Shown one piece after another: positions 18,449-27,249 of a stretch of 58,258 bases of DNA. The notes below the pieces were generated by a model. That model saw only the letters and a list, made by a program, of their open reading frames with translations, did no database searches and was not told the DNA's origin. The position numbers were made by a program, and so were the translations under genes. The stretch spans positions 1 through 58,258 of the forward strand of contig NZ_JXJO01000012.1 of assembly GCF_000826655.1 (NCBI RefSeq), in the 5' to 3' direction. Numbering within the stretch: the stretch's first letter is position 1; each line of letters starts with the position of its first letter. This DNA is from Psychroserpens damuponensis (GTDB lineage Bacteria; Bacteroidota; Bacteroidia; Flavobacteriales; Flavobacteriaceae).

Positions 18449-19873
18449 ATGAAAACGAATAAAATTTTTACACTGTTCACGATTATAGCAATGAGTTTTG
18501 CTGTGACATCGTGTGTACAAGATGATGATTATACAGTGCCTAGTAGTTTAGGAGATGAAGAAAATGCACTTTTAAACAATTTATTATCAGGAGACGCAAT
18601 TGAGGTTACAATCGCTCAAGTAAAAGATATGTATTTAGTTGAATTTGATCCAGCTGATAATGCAGCAGTACTTATTGAAGAAGATATCTATGTAAAAGGA
18701 TATGTATCGTCATCTGACCAAACTGGAAACTTCTTTAAAGAGTTTTATATTCAAGACAGTCCTTCTAATCCTACAGGTGCTATTAAAATAGCAATTGATC
18801 AAGTAGATACTTACAATCAATTTAACTTAGGTAGAGAGGTGTATGTCAACTTAAAAGGGCTTTATGTTGGTGAGCAAAGAATTGAAGATGGTGTGGTAAC
18901 AATTGGTGGTGACTCTGAAACAGATTCATTTGGTACTACTGTTGTAAGACTAAATGAAATTCAAAAAGCAAGACAAGTGTTAAGATCTCCAAATACAGAA
19001 GTTATGGAGCCATTAGTAACTACTTTCTCTCAATTAAATGGAAATTCTGTTGGTTTATTAGTGAGCATCATGAATGCTGAATTTGCTGACGATTTAGCAG
19101 GAGAAGCTTATTTTGATCCTATTCAATCTTTTGATACTCAAAGAAGGCTTCAAACTTGTGAAGGGACATCATATACAACGTTTAACTTAGAGACTAGTAG
19201 TTTTGCAAACTTTAAAAATGATCCTTTGCCTTTGGGTAATGGAACAATTACAGCAGTTGTAAATAAAACTTTTGATGGATCTAGTTTAATCTTAGCATTA
19301 AATTCTCCTGATGATGTTAACTTTACTGAAGCTCGTTGTGAGTTGATAGATATTAGCGACTATGAAATTATCTTCGAAGAAGATTTTGATGGTGGATTGA
19401 ATGGATGGAGTGTAATAAACACTGCTGGAACTAGAGAATGGTATGCAGCATCTTTTGGAGGAGTATCTTATATTAGAGGTTCGGCATATAATGGTTCGGC
19501 AGCAGAAGAAATGGTTAGTTGGTTAATTTCACCATCTTTTGATTTTGATGCTCAATCTGATCAACAATTAGTATTAGAAATTGCTGATGCCTTTAGTGAT
19601 GCAGGAGAAGAGCCTTTAAAAGCTTACTACTCTAACGATTATGTAGCAGGAAGTGACCCTTCAACAGCAAACTGGACTGAAGTTGGTGCTGCCGAAATAG
19701 AAGCTTTGCCTATCAATAATGGTTTTTTTGATAACAATTACGATGCAACAAATTTTATTGATATTTCTGCAGCTACAGGTAATGGTGTAATTGCTTTAGT
19801 ATACGATAGTGATAATGCTGCGATTTCTTCAACAAGAGATTTAGCTAATGTTAAAATATTTTCGCCTCAATAA
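18449..19873 (+). CDS. DUF5689 / choice-of-anchor J lipoprotein
   Basis: A 474-residue surface or periplasmic lipoprotein. The start at 18449 gives a textbook lipoprotein signal with lipobox ending at Cys22 (VTSC). An ATG at 18425 would add 8 residues, and an open frame back to 18392 overlaps the receptor gene and is unlikely. The N-terminal half (about 40-300) resembles DUF5689, which carries an OB-like section (VKGYVSSSDQTGNFFKEFYI). The last 150 residues resemble a choice-of-anchor J/DUF5017 domain (EEDFDGGLNGWS). DUF5689 lipoproteins usually sit next to a TonB receptor, as here, and may act as the surface partner that SusD plays elsewhere, which is an inference. Confidence 0.8.
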   Translation: MKTNKIFTLFTIIAMSFAVTSCVQDDDYTVPSSLGDEENALLNNLLSGDAIEVTIAQVKDMYLVEFDPADNAAVLIEEDIYVKGYVSSSDQTGNFFKEFYIQDSPSNPTGAIKIAIDQVDTYNQFNLGREVYVNLKGLYVGEQRIEDGVVTIGGDSETDSFGTTVVRLNEIQKARQVLRSPNTEVMEPLVTTFSQLNGNSVGLLVSIMNAEFADDLAGEAYFDPIQSFDTQRRLQTCEGTSYTTFNLETSSFANFKNDPLPLGNGTITAVVNKTFDGSSLILALNSPDDVNFTEARCELIDISDYEIIFEEDFDGGLNGWSVINTAGTREWYAASFGGVSYIRGSAYNGSAAEEMVSWLISPSFDFDAQSDQQLVLEIADAFSDAGEEPLKAYYSNDYVAGSDPSTANWTEVGAAEIEALPINNGFFDNNYDATNFIDISAATGNGVIALVYDSDNAAISSTRDLANVKIFSPQ

Positions 19874-19895
19874 AGAGGTTATCATACTCATACAA

Positions 19896-19928
19896 AAAAC
19901 CTGCTAATTCACATTAGCAGGTTTTTTT
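19896..19928 (+). terminator. Intrinsic terminator
   Basis: AACCTGCTAAT (19898-19908) pairs with ATTAGCAGGTT (19913-19923) around a TCAC loop and is followed by a T-run. It ends the receptor/DUF5689 operon. Confidence 0.92.
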
Positions 19929-19945
19929 TAAACCCTTCATATATA

Positions 19946-20326
19946 ATGACAATTTTTGATACACTTTTTTTTAATGTTTTTGAGCATTATAAACCTTCAA
20001 AAAAGAAAAAAGCAAATACTATAGCTCTATATTACATTACTACATTACAATGTGGTTTACTATTGTTATCAGGTATTTTTGTTACGGCTTTTTTGAATGA
20101 AATGAACTCTATTAGTTTTTCTTCGGAAAGTGCTTGGGTGCTATTTGTTCTATTATGCATTGTAATTATGTTTAGAAATTGGATGCAATATAGTGGGAAG
20201 AAACGTACAGTATTAAAAGCTAAACTTAACAGTAAAAAAACAAAAGAGCATTACAACATTAATTTATTATGGTTTTTACTAATTGTTAGTGTCGTTTTAC
20301 CTCTCATAATGCTCAGCGTAATTTAG
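19946..20326 (+). CDS. Small membrane protein of unknown function
   Basis: A 126-residue protein with three likely membrane helices (about 27-50, 62-78 and 107-125) and a basic stretch between the second and third. No family is recognised. It follows the terminator of the DUF5689 gene by some 20 bp, and its promoter is not evident. An octamer site lies inside at 20121. The start at 19946 is the first ATG and leaves a short soluble N-terminus (MTIFDTLFFNVFEHYKPSKK). Confidence 0.6.
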   Translation: MTIFDTLFFNVFEHYKPSKKKKANTIALYYITTLQCGLLLLSGIFVTAFLNEMNSISFSSESAWVLFVLLCIVIMFRNWMQYSGKKRTVLKAKLNSKKTKEHYNINLLWFLLIVSVVLPLIMLSVI

Positions 20327-20624
20327 TACATCTTTTAAGTTTAAGAGTAACGATATGTTTATAGTGCTTAAATTATGAGCAAACTTTATAGTTTTACAGT
20401 ATGTAAATGGAATTAACGTAAGCACTAGTATTTCCATTTTCCGAAGTAAAAACCATGCGATCAAGGTTATGTGAAACGTTTAATATTGAAATAAAAAAAA
20501 GCCTCAAGTCACACGATTTGAGGCTTTTTAAATATATATAGCACATTTTATAAATAATATTGCTTTTTAACGTTATATCTATAGATAGTTTAAACTTTTG
20601 TCTAATTGTATAGTCTAATGTAGT
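20327..20624. other. Intergenic region with terminator and octamer site
   Basis: 298 bp without a convincing gene. It holds a TTCCGAAG octamer (20439-20446) and an intrinsic terminator at 20493-20530. A minus-strand 84-codon frame crosses the terminator hairpin and is judged spurious. Confidence 0.6.
20493..20530. terminator. Intrinsic terminator
   Basis: GCCTCAA (20501-20507) pairs with TTGAGGC (20518-20524), flanked by A-run and T-run, so it may work on both strands. It lies some 175 bp after the small membrane protein gene, suggesting a long 3' end or an unrecognised short transcript before it. Confidence 0.85.
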
Positions 20625-21992
20625 ATGAATACAACGCATTTTCTTCATTTATATGCTAGAGTTGGTTTTGGAGCAAAGCAAGATCAAATTTTAAATGCTG
20701 CTAATTTAAGTAGGACTCAAGTTGTTGATTATCTGTTTGATGAATCAAAATCAATAAAACCCTTAAAAGTTGATGTTTCCGAATTTAAAAACATAAAGCT
20801 TAAAGATTTAGATAGAAAAACGGCTCAAAAACTACGGGAAAAAAGTAGGCAAAAAATAAAAACATATAATAGTAAATGGTTTGAGCGTTTAACATCGCCT
20901 CAAGAGTTGCTTCGTGAGAAAATGACCTTGTTTTGGGCTAACCATTTTGTGTGTAGAGATGATAATATTTTATTTGTTCAGCAGTATAATAATACTTTAA
21001 GAGCAAATGCTTTGGGCAACTTTGGAGCGTTTGTTAAAGCAGTTTCTAAAGAAGCAGCCATGATAAAGTATCTCAATAATAAGCAAAATAGAAAATTGCG
21101 ACCCAATGAGAATTTTGCACGCGAGCTCATGGAATTATTTATGTTAGGCGTTGGTAATTATACCGAAACCGATATCAAAGAAAGTGCACGTGCTTTTACC
21201 GGTTACAACAATGATTTCAACGGAAATTTTAAACTACGAAAATTTCAACATGATGAAGGTACTAAGACTTTTTTAGGGCAAACAGGTAACTTTAATGGTG
21301 ATGATATTATAAATATTTTACTCAAGCAAAAACAATGTGCTCGCTTTATTTGTACAAAAATTTATAAGTATTTTGTTAATGATACTGTAAATAATGAACG
21401 TATTGAAGATTTGACAAAGCGTTTTTATAAAGACTACGATATAGAACGGTTGATGAGATATATTTTTAAGTCAAATTGGTTTTATTTTGATGAAAACATA
21501 GGTGCAAAAATAAAATCTCCAATAGAATTACTCGTCGGGATTCACCATATAGTACCAATGACTTTTAAAAAGCAGCAAGATCTTTTTACGTTGCAATTAT
21601 TACTTGGGCAAACGTTATTGAATCCTCCAAATGTTGCAGGTTGGAAAGGTGGTAAAAACTGGATTGATAGTAACACGATTATGTTACGGTTAAAATTACC
21701 ATCTATAATATTAGGCAATGCTCAAATTTCGGTTAAACCAAAAGGCGAATTTGAAGATACCTACGAAGAGTTTTATGCTAAAGGCAACCGAAAAAAATTA
21801 ATTGATGTATCGGCCAATTGGGAGGCTTTTGAAAAACAATTTAAAAACGCAACAATTAAAGATTTAGAAACGCAACTAATTATCACACAATTAAGTGATG
21901 GCACACAAACCTATTTAGAAACACTCAGTCAATCATCAAAACGAGAGTATTGCATCCAGTTGATGTCTTTACCAGAATATCAAATGTGTTAA
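20625..21992 (+). CDS. DUF1800 family protein
   Basis: A 455-residue protein of the DUF1800 family. Hallmarks visible are the N-terminal HFLHLYARVGFGA, LREKMTLFWANHFV, NENFARELMELFMLGVGNYTETDIKE, the repeated FTGY region, and PPNVAGWKGGKNWI near residue 340. Its biochemical role is unknown. Members nearly always lie directly before a DUF1501 gene, and the same holds here: the stop is 2 bp from the DUF1501 start codon, so the two are probably co-translated. No signal peptide is obvious, although partners in the pair are usually thought to be exported. Confidence 0.88.
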   Translation: MNTTHFLHLYARVGFGAKQDQILNAANLSRTQVVDYLFDESKSIKPLKVDVSEFKNIKLKDLDRKTAQKLREKSRQKIKTYNSKWFERLTSPQELLREKMTLFWANHFVCRDDNILFVQQYNNTLRANALGNFGAFVKAVSKEAAMIKYLNNKQNRKLRPNENFARELMELFMLGVGNYTETDIKESARAFTGYNNDFNGNFKLRKFQHDEGTKTFLGQTGNFNGDDIINILLKQKQCARFICTKIYKYFVNDTVNNERIEDLTKRFYKDYDIERLMRYIFKSNWFYFDENIGAKIKSPIELLVGIHHIVPMTFKKQQDLFTLQLLLGQTLLNPPNVAGWKGGKNWIDSNTIMLRLKLPSIILGNAQISVKPKGEFEDTYEEFYAKGNRKKLIDVSANWEAFEKQFKNATIKDLETQLIITQLSDGTQTYLETLSQSSKREYCIQLMSLPEYQMC

Positions 21993-21994
21993 TT

Positions 21995-23185
21995 ATGAAC
22001 AGAAGACACTTTTTAAAGCAATCTACACTAGCTAGCAGTTTGGTTTTTGTGCCTAGTTTTGTGAAGGCATTTGAGAATATCTCACCTGTAAACTTGGGTT
22101 ATAAGCGGTTAGTAATGATCCAGCTTTCGGGAGGAAATGATGGGTTAAATACGATCATTCCATTTAATAATGATGCCTATTATAATAGTCGACCTAACAT
22201 CGCAATTTCTAAAAACGATGTACTTAAAGCAACACATGATTTAGGATTTCATGCTAATTTACTGCCGCTTAAAAAACTCTATGACGATGGTCAACTAACG
22301 GTTATCAATAATGTTGGGTACCCAAATCCAAACCGTTCGCATTTTAGAGCTACAGATATTTGGCAAACTGCCAGTGACTCCAATCAATATTTACAAGAAG
22401 GTTGGATTGGACGTTTTTTAGATCTCTACGGAAATGAGCCTTACAACGCTATTGAAACAGATGATAGCCTATCTTTAGCTTTAAAAGGAAAGCGCATTAA
22501 CGGTATTGCAACAAAAAATCCTGAAATTTTATTTAGAACCTCTCAAGATCCTTACTTCAAAAATGTACTTAAACATTATCAGGACGAGCATTTAAGTGAG
22601 CATAATTTAGGCTATTTGTATAAAACCATGATTGCTGCAGAGTCATCTGCTAAGCATATTTTTGAAAAACATAACACAGTAAATAGTAATCAAGAATATC
22701 CTAGTAATGAGTTTTCTAATCAATTAAAAACAACCGCTAAATTGATAAATTCGGGTTTAGAGACTAGAGTGTTTTATTCATCACTTGGCGGTTTTGATAC
22801 ACATGCAGGACAACTAAATAGGCAAGGTCGCTTACTTAAAATATATGCCGAAGGTGTAAGCGCTTTTGTAAATGATTTAAAATCGCAAGGCACTTTTAAT
22901 GATACCCTAATCGTGACATTCTCTGAGTTTGGTAGGCGAGTAAAACAAAATGCAGCTAATGGTACAGACCATGGCTCTGCCAGTAATGTATTTATAATTG
23001 GTAATCAATTAAAAAAACAAGGATTTTATAATGATTTAGCAAGTTTGTCAGATTTAGACGATAATGGAGATTTAAAATATACGGTAGACTTTAGATCAAT
23101 ATATGCTACTATTTTATCTCAATGGTTAGCTGTTGATGATGAGCAAATACTAAACAAATCGTTTACTAAATTGAACTTTATTTAA
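21995..23185 (+). CDS. DUF1501 family protein with Tat-type signal
   Basis: A 396-residue protein of the DUF1501 (alkaline-phosphatase-like fold) family. The start at 21995 begins MNRRHFLKQSTLASSL, a twin-arginine signal with RRHFLK and a hydrophobic core, so folded export by Tat is likely. Upstream in-frame codons from 21950 overlap the DUF1800 gene and are rejected. Motifs of the family seen: LVMIQLSGGNDGLNTIIP, NRSHFRATDIWQTA, GGFDTHAGQ and FSEFGRR...GTDHGSA. The role is unknown. The conserved Asp/His set resembles metal-dependent hydrolases such as sulfatases. It forms a two-gene operon with the DUF1800 gene. No plus-strand terminator is evident after it. Confidence 0.88.
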   Translation: MNRRHFLKQSTLASSLVFVPSFVKAFENISPVNLGYKRLVMIQLSGGNDGLNTIIPFNNDAYYNSRPNIAISKNDVLKATHDLGFHANLLPLKKLYDDGQLTVINNVGYPNPNRSHFRATDIWQTASDSNQYLQEGWIGRFLDLYGNEPYNAIETDDSLSLALKGKRINGIATKNPEILFRTSQDPYFKNVLKHYQDEHLSEHNLGYLYKTMIAAESSAKHIFEKHNTVNSNQEYPSNEFSNQLKTTAKLINSGLETRVFYSSLGGFDTHAGQLNRQGRLLKIYAEGVSAFVNDLKSQGTFNDTLIVTFSEFGRRVKQNAANGTDHGSASNVFIIGNQLKKQGFYNDLASLSDLDDNGDLKYTVDFRSIYATILSQWLAVDDEQILNKSFTKLNFI

Positions 23186-23194
23186 ATGATATTC

Positions 23195-23340
23195 AAAAAA
23201 AAACCTTACTTCATACACAACGTGGTGATAGAAATAAGGTAATTTGTAATTGATTAATAGCGAGACGAATTTCGTAAAAATATCCTCTACTTTTTAAAAA
23301 AAACTATAAGTGGTAAAAAAAACTGTATGAATGGTAGATT
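23195..23340 (-). repeat. Tandem hairpin repeat, copy 1 (possible small RNA)
   Basis: On the minus strand this unit ends in ACCTTATTTC...GAAGTAAGGT (23203-23240) plus a run of nine T, a standard intrinsic terminator. Bases 23231-23280 match 23481-23530 of copy 2 with only a few changes, and a second short match (ATGAAYGGTA) lies near 23328-23337. One stem base differs from copy 2, giving U-G pairing on the minus strand but a C-A mismatch on the plus strand. This points to minus-strand RNA. Confidence 0.65.
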
Positions 23341-23440
23341 TAACTCTGAAACTGAGTTGTTTAAGCCTAAAACTATAAAAATTGTTTGCTATAACTAATT
23401 TTAAAAAGTGCTGATTTGACGCTGCTTATCGTGGCTTTAA

Positions 23441-23590
23441 AAAAACAAAAACCTTATTTCGTTATCGATAAATCGATGTAGAAATAAGGTTGTATGTAAT
23501 TGATTAATAGCAAGACGAATGTCGTAAAAATTACAATAGTCATCGCATAATTACTACAAATAGCATAAAAAAAGGTATGAACGGTAATTA
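23441..23590 (-). repeat. Tandem hairpin repeat, copy 2 (terminator of AlbA_2 gene or small RNA)
   Basis: ACCTTATTTC (23451-23460) and GAAATAAGGT (23481-23490) form a perfect 10-bp stem. On the minus strand it is followed by GTTTTTG and a T-run. The unit begins about 17 bp after the stop of the minus-strand AlbA_2 gene, so it may simply be that gene's 3' end. Its near-duplicate 250 bp further on has no gene before it. Confidence 0.7.
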
Positions 23591-23606
23591 TTGTAAATTC
23601 TTTCGC

Positions 23607-24740
23607 TTAACTGTACTTTATTTTTCTTAAAATTCGAGATGCTTCTTGGTATGATTTGTAAATCTGATTGTTATGAGATTTTAAATAAGGCTTGGCTTCA
23701 TTTAATTTATCTATGGCATCATGAAATAAATTGAGATAGCATATTAAATATGTAGCAGGTAAATTTTTCAAATCTATAATTTCATTGTTGTTAAGAGTTA
23801 ACCCTTTTTTTAGTTTTTCTAGTATCGCATTGTTTGTATTGTAAATATGATGTAAAATCTTTTTATCAAATTGAGGTGGTATAAATAATAATTTGGTTTC
23901 AATATTATAATGTGCATTATCTTCAAAATGAATAATCGTTTCTTCTAATTGGTAATACTTATTTTGGTTTTGAAGTCCTAGATTAACATATTCTATAATT
24001 TTAAAAGTATCCTCATTATACGATATAGAAACTTCATCAAATGTAGAGAAGAATAAGCGTACCTGCTCATTCACTAATTCGATATCTACTCTAGAAAAAT
24101 AGACTTCGTTTTTTACAGTTTTCTTTTGTCCAGACCAGCATAATACAAAATACTCTTTAAACACTTTATATTGCGGATTGTAATCTTTTCGCATATTCAT
24201 AAAGTCAAAGACACCATCAAGCGTGTGTTCTATGTTGTTTTGTGAATGAGATTCTATAGCCTCAACAATTTTAGAATTGACATCAGTAATTGTAATATCA
24301 AAAACCTTGGGCATACTTATACTTCCATCTCTTAAAAAAACAGAGCCTCCATAATATTTCCAGATATTTTTTCTTAAAGAAGTTAACTTATTAATAGGTC
24401 TAATGGTTACTAGACCTACCACTTTATCATCTGGTAAATGCGGAAAAGGAATATTCTCATACTGTACAATTGGAGGATTGTTTAAATAGGCATTGATGAG
24501 GTTTTGAATTTTACTATCATCAAAAAAGTTAACTCCAATGATTGTATTGTCTTTATCTTCAACTCCTATAACAATATAAGAGTTGTTTTTAGGGTTGCTG
24601 TTAGACAGCGCACACACATGTTTTAAAAACTTTGCTTTTCCTTCTTTATGAGAAATATCGACCTTTCGTTTTTTATCATAAAAACTATTCTCATCATTAT
24701 GAGCTAGTAGGTTTTTGATAAGTAATCGTTTATTAATCAT
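23607..24740 (-). CDS. AlbA_2 (Schlafen-like) domain protein
   Basis: A 377-residue soluble protein. The N-terminal ~160 residues match the AlbA_2/Schlafen DNA- or RNA-binding domain: FYDKKRKVDIS, the KFLKHVCALSNS stretch, SYIVIGVEDKDNTIIGVNFFDD and the basic YYGGSVFLRDGSISMP. The C-terminal half is not recognised. Such proteins are often called ATP-binding or putative transcriptional regulators and their role is unsettled. Met at 24740 is chosen. An ATG at 24770 would add ten residues (MRFPFSRNIH) encoded by what looks like an intergenic repeat. It is the last gene of a minus-strand set that starts with the aldo/keto reductase, but a repeat of some 50 bp separates it from the next gene. Confidence 0.75.
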   Translation of the reverse strand: MINKRLLIKNLLAHNDENSFYDKKRKVDISHKEGKAKFLKHVCALSNSNPKNNSYIVIGVEDKDNTIIGVNFFDDSKIQNLINAYLNNPPIVQYENIPFPHLPDDKVVGLVTIRPINKLTSLRKNIWKYYGGSVFLRDGSISMPKVFDITITDVNSKIVEAIESHSQNNIEHTLDGVFDFMNMRKDYNPQYKVFKEYFVLCWSGQKKTVKNEVYFSRVDIELVNEQVRLFFSTFDEVSISYNEDTFKIIEYVNLGLQNQNKYYQLEETIIHFEDNAHYNIETKLLFIPPQFDKKILHHIYNTNNAILEKLKKGLTLNNNEIIDLKNLPATYLICYLNLFHDAIDKLNEAKPYLKSHNNQIYKSYQEASRILRKIKYS

Positions 24741-24744
24741 GTGT

Positions 24745-24797
24745 ATGTTTCGTGAAAACGGGAATCTCATGTTCCATTCTCGCGAAAGCGAAAATTT
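24745..24797. repeat. Probable interspersed palindromic repeat
   Basis: Between two minus-strand genes lies a GC-richer stretch with TTCGTGAAAACGGGAA and TTCTCGCGAAAGCGAAAA, each able to fold into a small hairpin (for example TCGC/GCGA around GAAA). From memory, similar words recur between genes in other flavobacteria. No second copy was found in this window. Confidence 0.45.
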
Positions 24798-24799
24798 AT

Positions 24800-25549
24800 T
24801 TAATTTAACCGTTTAGTTTCTCCTATAATAACTCCAAAATTTCCATCTAATTGCTCCCAATTTTTCTTCGGAAGGTAAGTTCTAGAAACATATCCATCTA
24901 AATATAAGGCATTTTGGCAACCTTGACTTTTAAAAAACTCTGCAAAATCATAAAGTGTGATGATATCTTTTGACATTGCAAATAGTAATGTGCCATTTGG
25001 TAAAATGCCTACACCGTTTCTTATATGTACATTTTTAGAGCCTTTTACAAAAACCGGATGAATTTCACCATCAATTACAAGCATTGGTCCAGATTGCGTT
25101 GCATAAGTGATATTTGAATTAGGCTTATAATCTGTGGTTTTGCAAACCATCCCATAATTATCGTTAGTTATATAAAATATACCGTTGGGTTGTAAATAAA
25201 AGTTGCCATACGCTTCTATTGTGGTGTCAATTTCTTTTTTTGTAATTCCATTTTCAATAAATAGGCCTTGAGGAGAACCGTCTTTAAGATACATGCCGCC
25301 ATTCATGGCAAATACAAGTTCTTGATCTTTGTCTAAAAGTTGATGTCTTAGTGTTTTAAAATTTCCGTAGGTATTACCATCCTTATCTTGATGATAAAAC
25401 TTTAATTGTTGGGTTTTTAAATTTACAGTATGAAGCACAAAACGTTCATCTTCAATTTTTTGAGCAGATGAGGTGCAAGACATCATCAATAGGTAAAGAT
25501 AAAACGCATAAGCATAGCATCGTTTTATATTATAAAGTGTTGATTTCAT
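24800..25549 (-). CDS. Phosphodiester glycosidase (NAGPA/DUF2233) family lipoprotein
   Basis: A 249-residue protein of the NAGPA/DUF2233 family. Members cleave sugar-1-phosphodiesters, such as the N-acetylglucosamine cap on mannose-6-phosphate in animals or teichoic-type polymers in bacteria. Visible are FAMNGGMYLKDGSPQGL, the YATQSGPMLVIDGEIHP stretch, HIRNGVGI, and CQNALYLDGYVSR (conserved Asp-Gly). The N-terminus ends in a lipobox LMMSC at about residue 25 of this start. Translation could begin at 25588, where ATG overlaps the stop of the SDR gene as ATGA, but this gives an unusually long signal, so 25549 is preferred. The target in this cell is unknown. Confidence 0.8.
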   Translation of the reverse strand: MKSTLYNIKRCYAYAFYLYLLMMSCTSSAQKIEDERFVLHTVNLKTQQLKFYHQDKDGNTYGNFKTLRHQLLDKDQELVFAMNGGMYLKDGSPQGLFIENGITKKEIDTTIEAYGNFYLQPNGIFYITNDNYGMVCKTTDYKPNSNITYATQSGPMLVIDGEIHPVFVKGSKNVHIRNGVGILPNGTLLFAMSKDIITLYDFAEFFKSQGCQNALYLDGYVSRTYLPKKNWEQLDGNFGVIIGETKRLN

Positions 25550-25584
25550 TTTGAATATTTTGACGAGCCTGAGATTCAAATTTA

Positions 25585-26337
25585 TCATGATTCTTTATTT
25601 ACAATTGTAGAGCTGGCTTGTGCAGTACAAAACATCAGTACATCTGCAATATTCACATGAGCAGGTCTCGAAATGGCAAACTGAATCATTTCGGCAATAT
25701 CCTCTGGCTGTAAGGCTTTGTAGCCTTTATAAACATTGTTGGCAATTGCATCACCTTTGAATCTTACTTGTGAAAATTCGGTTTCTACAAGACCAGGATT
25801 GATTGCAGTTACTTTTATTCCGAAGGGATTTAAATCAATTCTCATACCTTCTGTAATGGCAACTACGGCATGTTTGCTTCCGCAGTACACGTTTCCTTTT
25901 GGGTAAACTTCTTTTCCTGCAGAAGAACCAATATTAATAATATGACCACTTTTTCTTGCTGTCATTTGTGGGATAATGGCTTTACTCACATATAGTAATC
26001 CCTTTACATTGATATCCATCATGGCATCCCAATCGTCTAAATTACCAGTTTGAATAGGATCTAATCCATGTGCATTTCCAGCGTTATTAATTAAAATATC
26101 AATATTTTGGTACTTTTCAGGAAGGTATTTTATGGCTTCAAAGGTTGCTTTTCTATCTCTAACATCAAAATTGAGCGTGTGTACATTGGTTTGTTTGCTC
26201 AATGCATTTTTAATTGTGTCTAATCGTTCTTGACGTCTTCCACAAAGAATTAAATTAATGCCATGTTTTGCAAATTCGTGAGCTGTTGCTCTACCAATTC
26301 CACTTGTTGCTCCTGTTATTAACGCTGTTTTTTTCAT
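25585..26337 (-). CDS. SDR family NAD(P)-dependent oxidoreductase (YdfG-like)
   Basis: A 250-residue classical short-chain dehydrogenase. It has the cofactor-binding TGATSGIG (8-15), NNAG (84-87), catalytic Ser138 and the YCGSK motif with Tyr151 and Lys155. RR near residue 35 favours NADP(H). The C-terminal ARPAHVNIADV section resembles the YdfG group, which acts on 3-hydroxy acids and L-allo-threonine or malonic semialdehyde. The exact substrate cannot be fixed. It overlaps the next gene by an ATGA junction, and an octamer in the 48-bp gap separates it from the aldo/keto reductase gene, so all may form one transcript. Confidence 0.88.
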   Translation of the reverse strand: MKKTALITGATSGIGRATAHEFAKHGINLILCGRRQERLDTIKNALSKQTNVHTLNFDVRDRKATFEAIKYLPEKYQNIDILINNAGNAHGLDPIQTGNLDDWDAMMDINVKGLLYVSKAIIPQMTARKSGHIINIGSSAGKEVYPKGNVYCGSKHAVVAITEGMRIDLNPFGIKVTAINPGLVETEFSQVRFKGDAIANNVYKGYKALQPEDIAEMIQFAISRPAHVNIADVLMFCTAQASSTIVNKES

Positions 26338-26385
26338 AGTTATTTTATGTCTTCGGAAATTGGAAATGTTTAGTTCTTTATTAAT

Positions 26386-27249
26386 TTAAGCCACCTCGTA
26401 GCCTTGATTAGCTTCTAGTATTTTAAACCAATCTTGTAATTCTAGATTTATGTCAACTGCTTTTGCAGCATCAGCAATGCGTTGTTTTGTTGTGGTGCCA
26501 ATCACTGGATGAATTTGTGAGGGATGTTTTAAAATCCAAGCTAAAAGTAATTGGTCTTTGGTAGCATTATATTTATCTAGTAAATCACCCAATTGGTTAT
26601 GAACACGTCTTGTTTGCTCAGTATCTTCTCTAAATATATTGCCTAAGGGAGACCAAGCCATTGGTGTAATGTTATGAGTCATCATATAATCTAAAGCGCC
26701 ATTATGCATTGCTGTTTGTTGTGATAGAGACAACTCAATTTGATTGACTGTCACAGGAACAGACGATGCTATCAAATCTACCTGAGACGATGAAAAGTTA
26801 GACACACCAAAATGTCGTATTAGTCCTCTTTTTTTTAAGTTTGAAATAGCCTCTGCAATCTCGTCTGGCTGCATTAACGGACTAGGTCTATGCAGTAAAA
26901 ATAAATCTAAATAATCAGTTTTTAAGTGTTTTAGGGAGTCTTCAGCAGATTTAATAATATAGTTGGTATCATAATTATAATGTTTTACAGTAGTATTTCT
27001 GTCTTCATTTATCAATTGAATACCACATTTACTAATGAGTTGTATGGTATTTCTTGAAATGCCACTTTGTGCTAAAGCGTTTCCAAAATTAGCTTCGGTA
27101 CTATAATTACCATAAATATCGGCATGGTCAAATGAGGTTACTTGTTGTTCTATGCAATGCTGCATTAGGGTTATAATTTGGTTGGTATTGAGGTTTTTAC
27201 CCCAAATTCCCCAAGTCATCGTACCTGCAATTAATCGAGAATATCTCAC
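26386..27249 (-). CDS. Aldo/keto reductase (YdhF-like)
   Basis: A 287-residue cytoplasmic NADPH-dependent aldo/keto reductase with a full TIM-barrel length. The catalytic tetrad is visible as Asp41 in FDHADIYG, Tyr46, Lys74 in ISKCGI and His120 in LLHRPSPLM. WSPLGN and the ATKDQLLLAWILKHP to GTTKQRI stretch form the cofactor-binding end. The overall sequence follows the E. coli YdhF subgroup. The physiological substrate is unknown. It is the first gene of the minus-strand set and is divergent from a DUF4382 lipoprotein gene. Confidence 0.88.
   Translation of the reverse strand: MRYSRLIAGTMTWGIWGKNLNTNQIITLMQHCIEQQVTSFDHADIYGNYSTEANFGNALAQSGISRNTIQLISKCGIQLINEDRNTTVKHYNYDTNYIIKSAEDSLKHLKTDYLDLFLLHRPSPLMQPDEIAEAISNLKKRGLIRHFGVSNFSSSQVDLIASSVPVTVNQIELSLSQQTAMHNGALDYMMTHNITPMAWSPLGNIFREDTEQTRRVHNQLGDLLDKYNATKDQLLLAWILKHPSQIHPVIGTTTKQRIADAAKAVDINLELQDWFKILEANQGYEVA

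Larger units (their letters stand above)
23186..23606. other. Gene-free region with two tandem hairpin repeats
   Basis: 421 bp between convergent genes. It holds two related units about 250 bp apart, each with a conserved ~40-bp block and a minus-strand terminator hairpin (see the two repeat entries). The 100 bp between the units (23341-23440) has no recognised element. Confidence 0.8.

Noticed and set aside
20394-20648. Minus-strand open frame of 84 codons
   Set aside because: It runs across an intrinsic terminator hairpin, overlaps the start of the DUF1800 gene, and has no family resemblance or signal.
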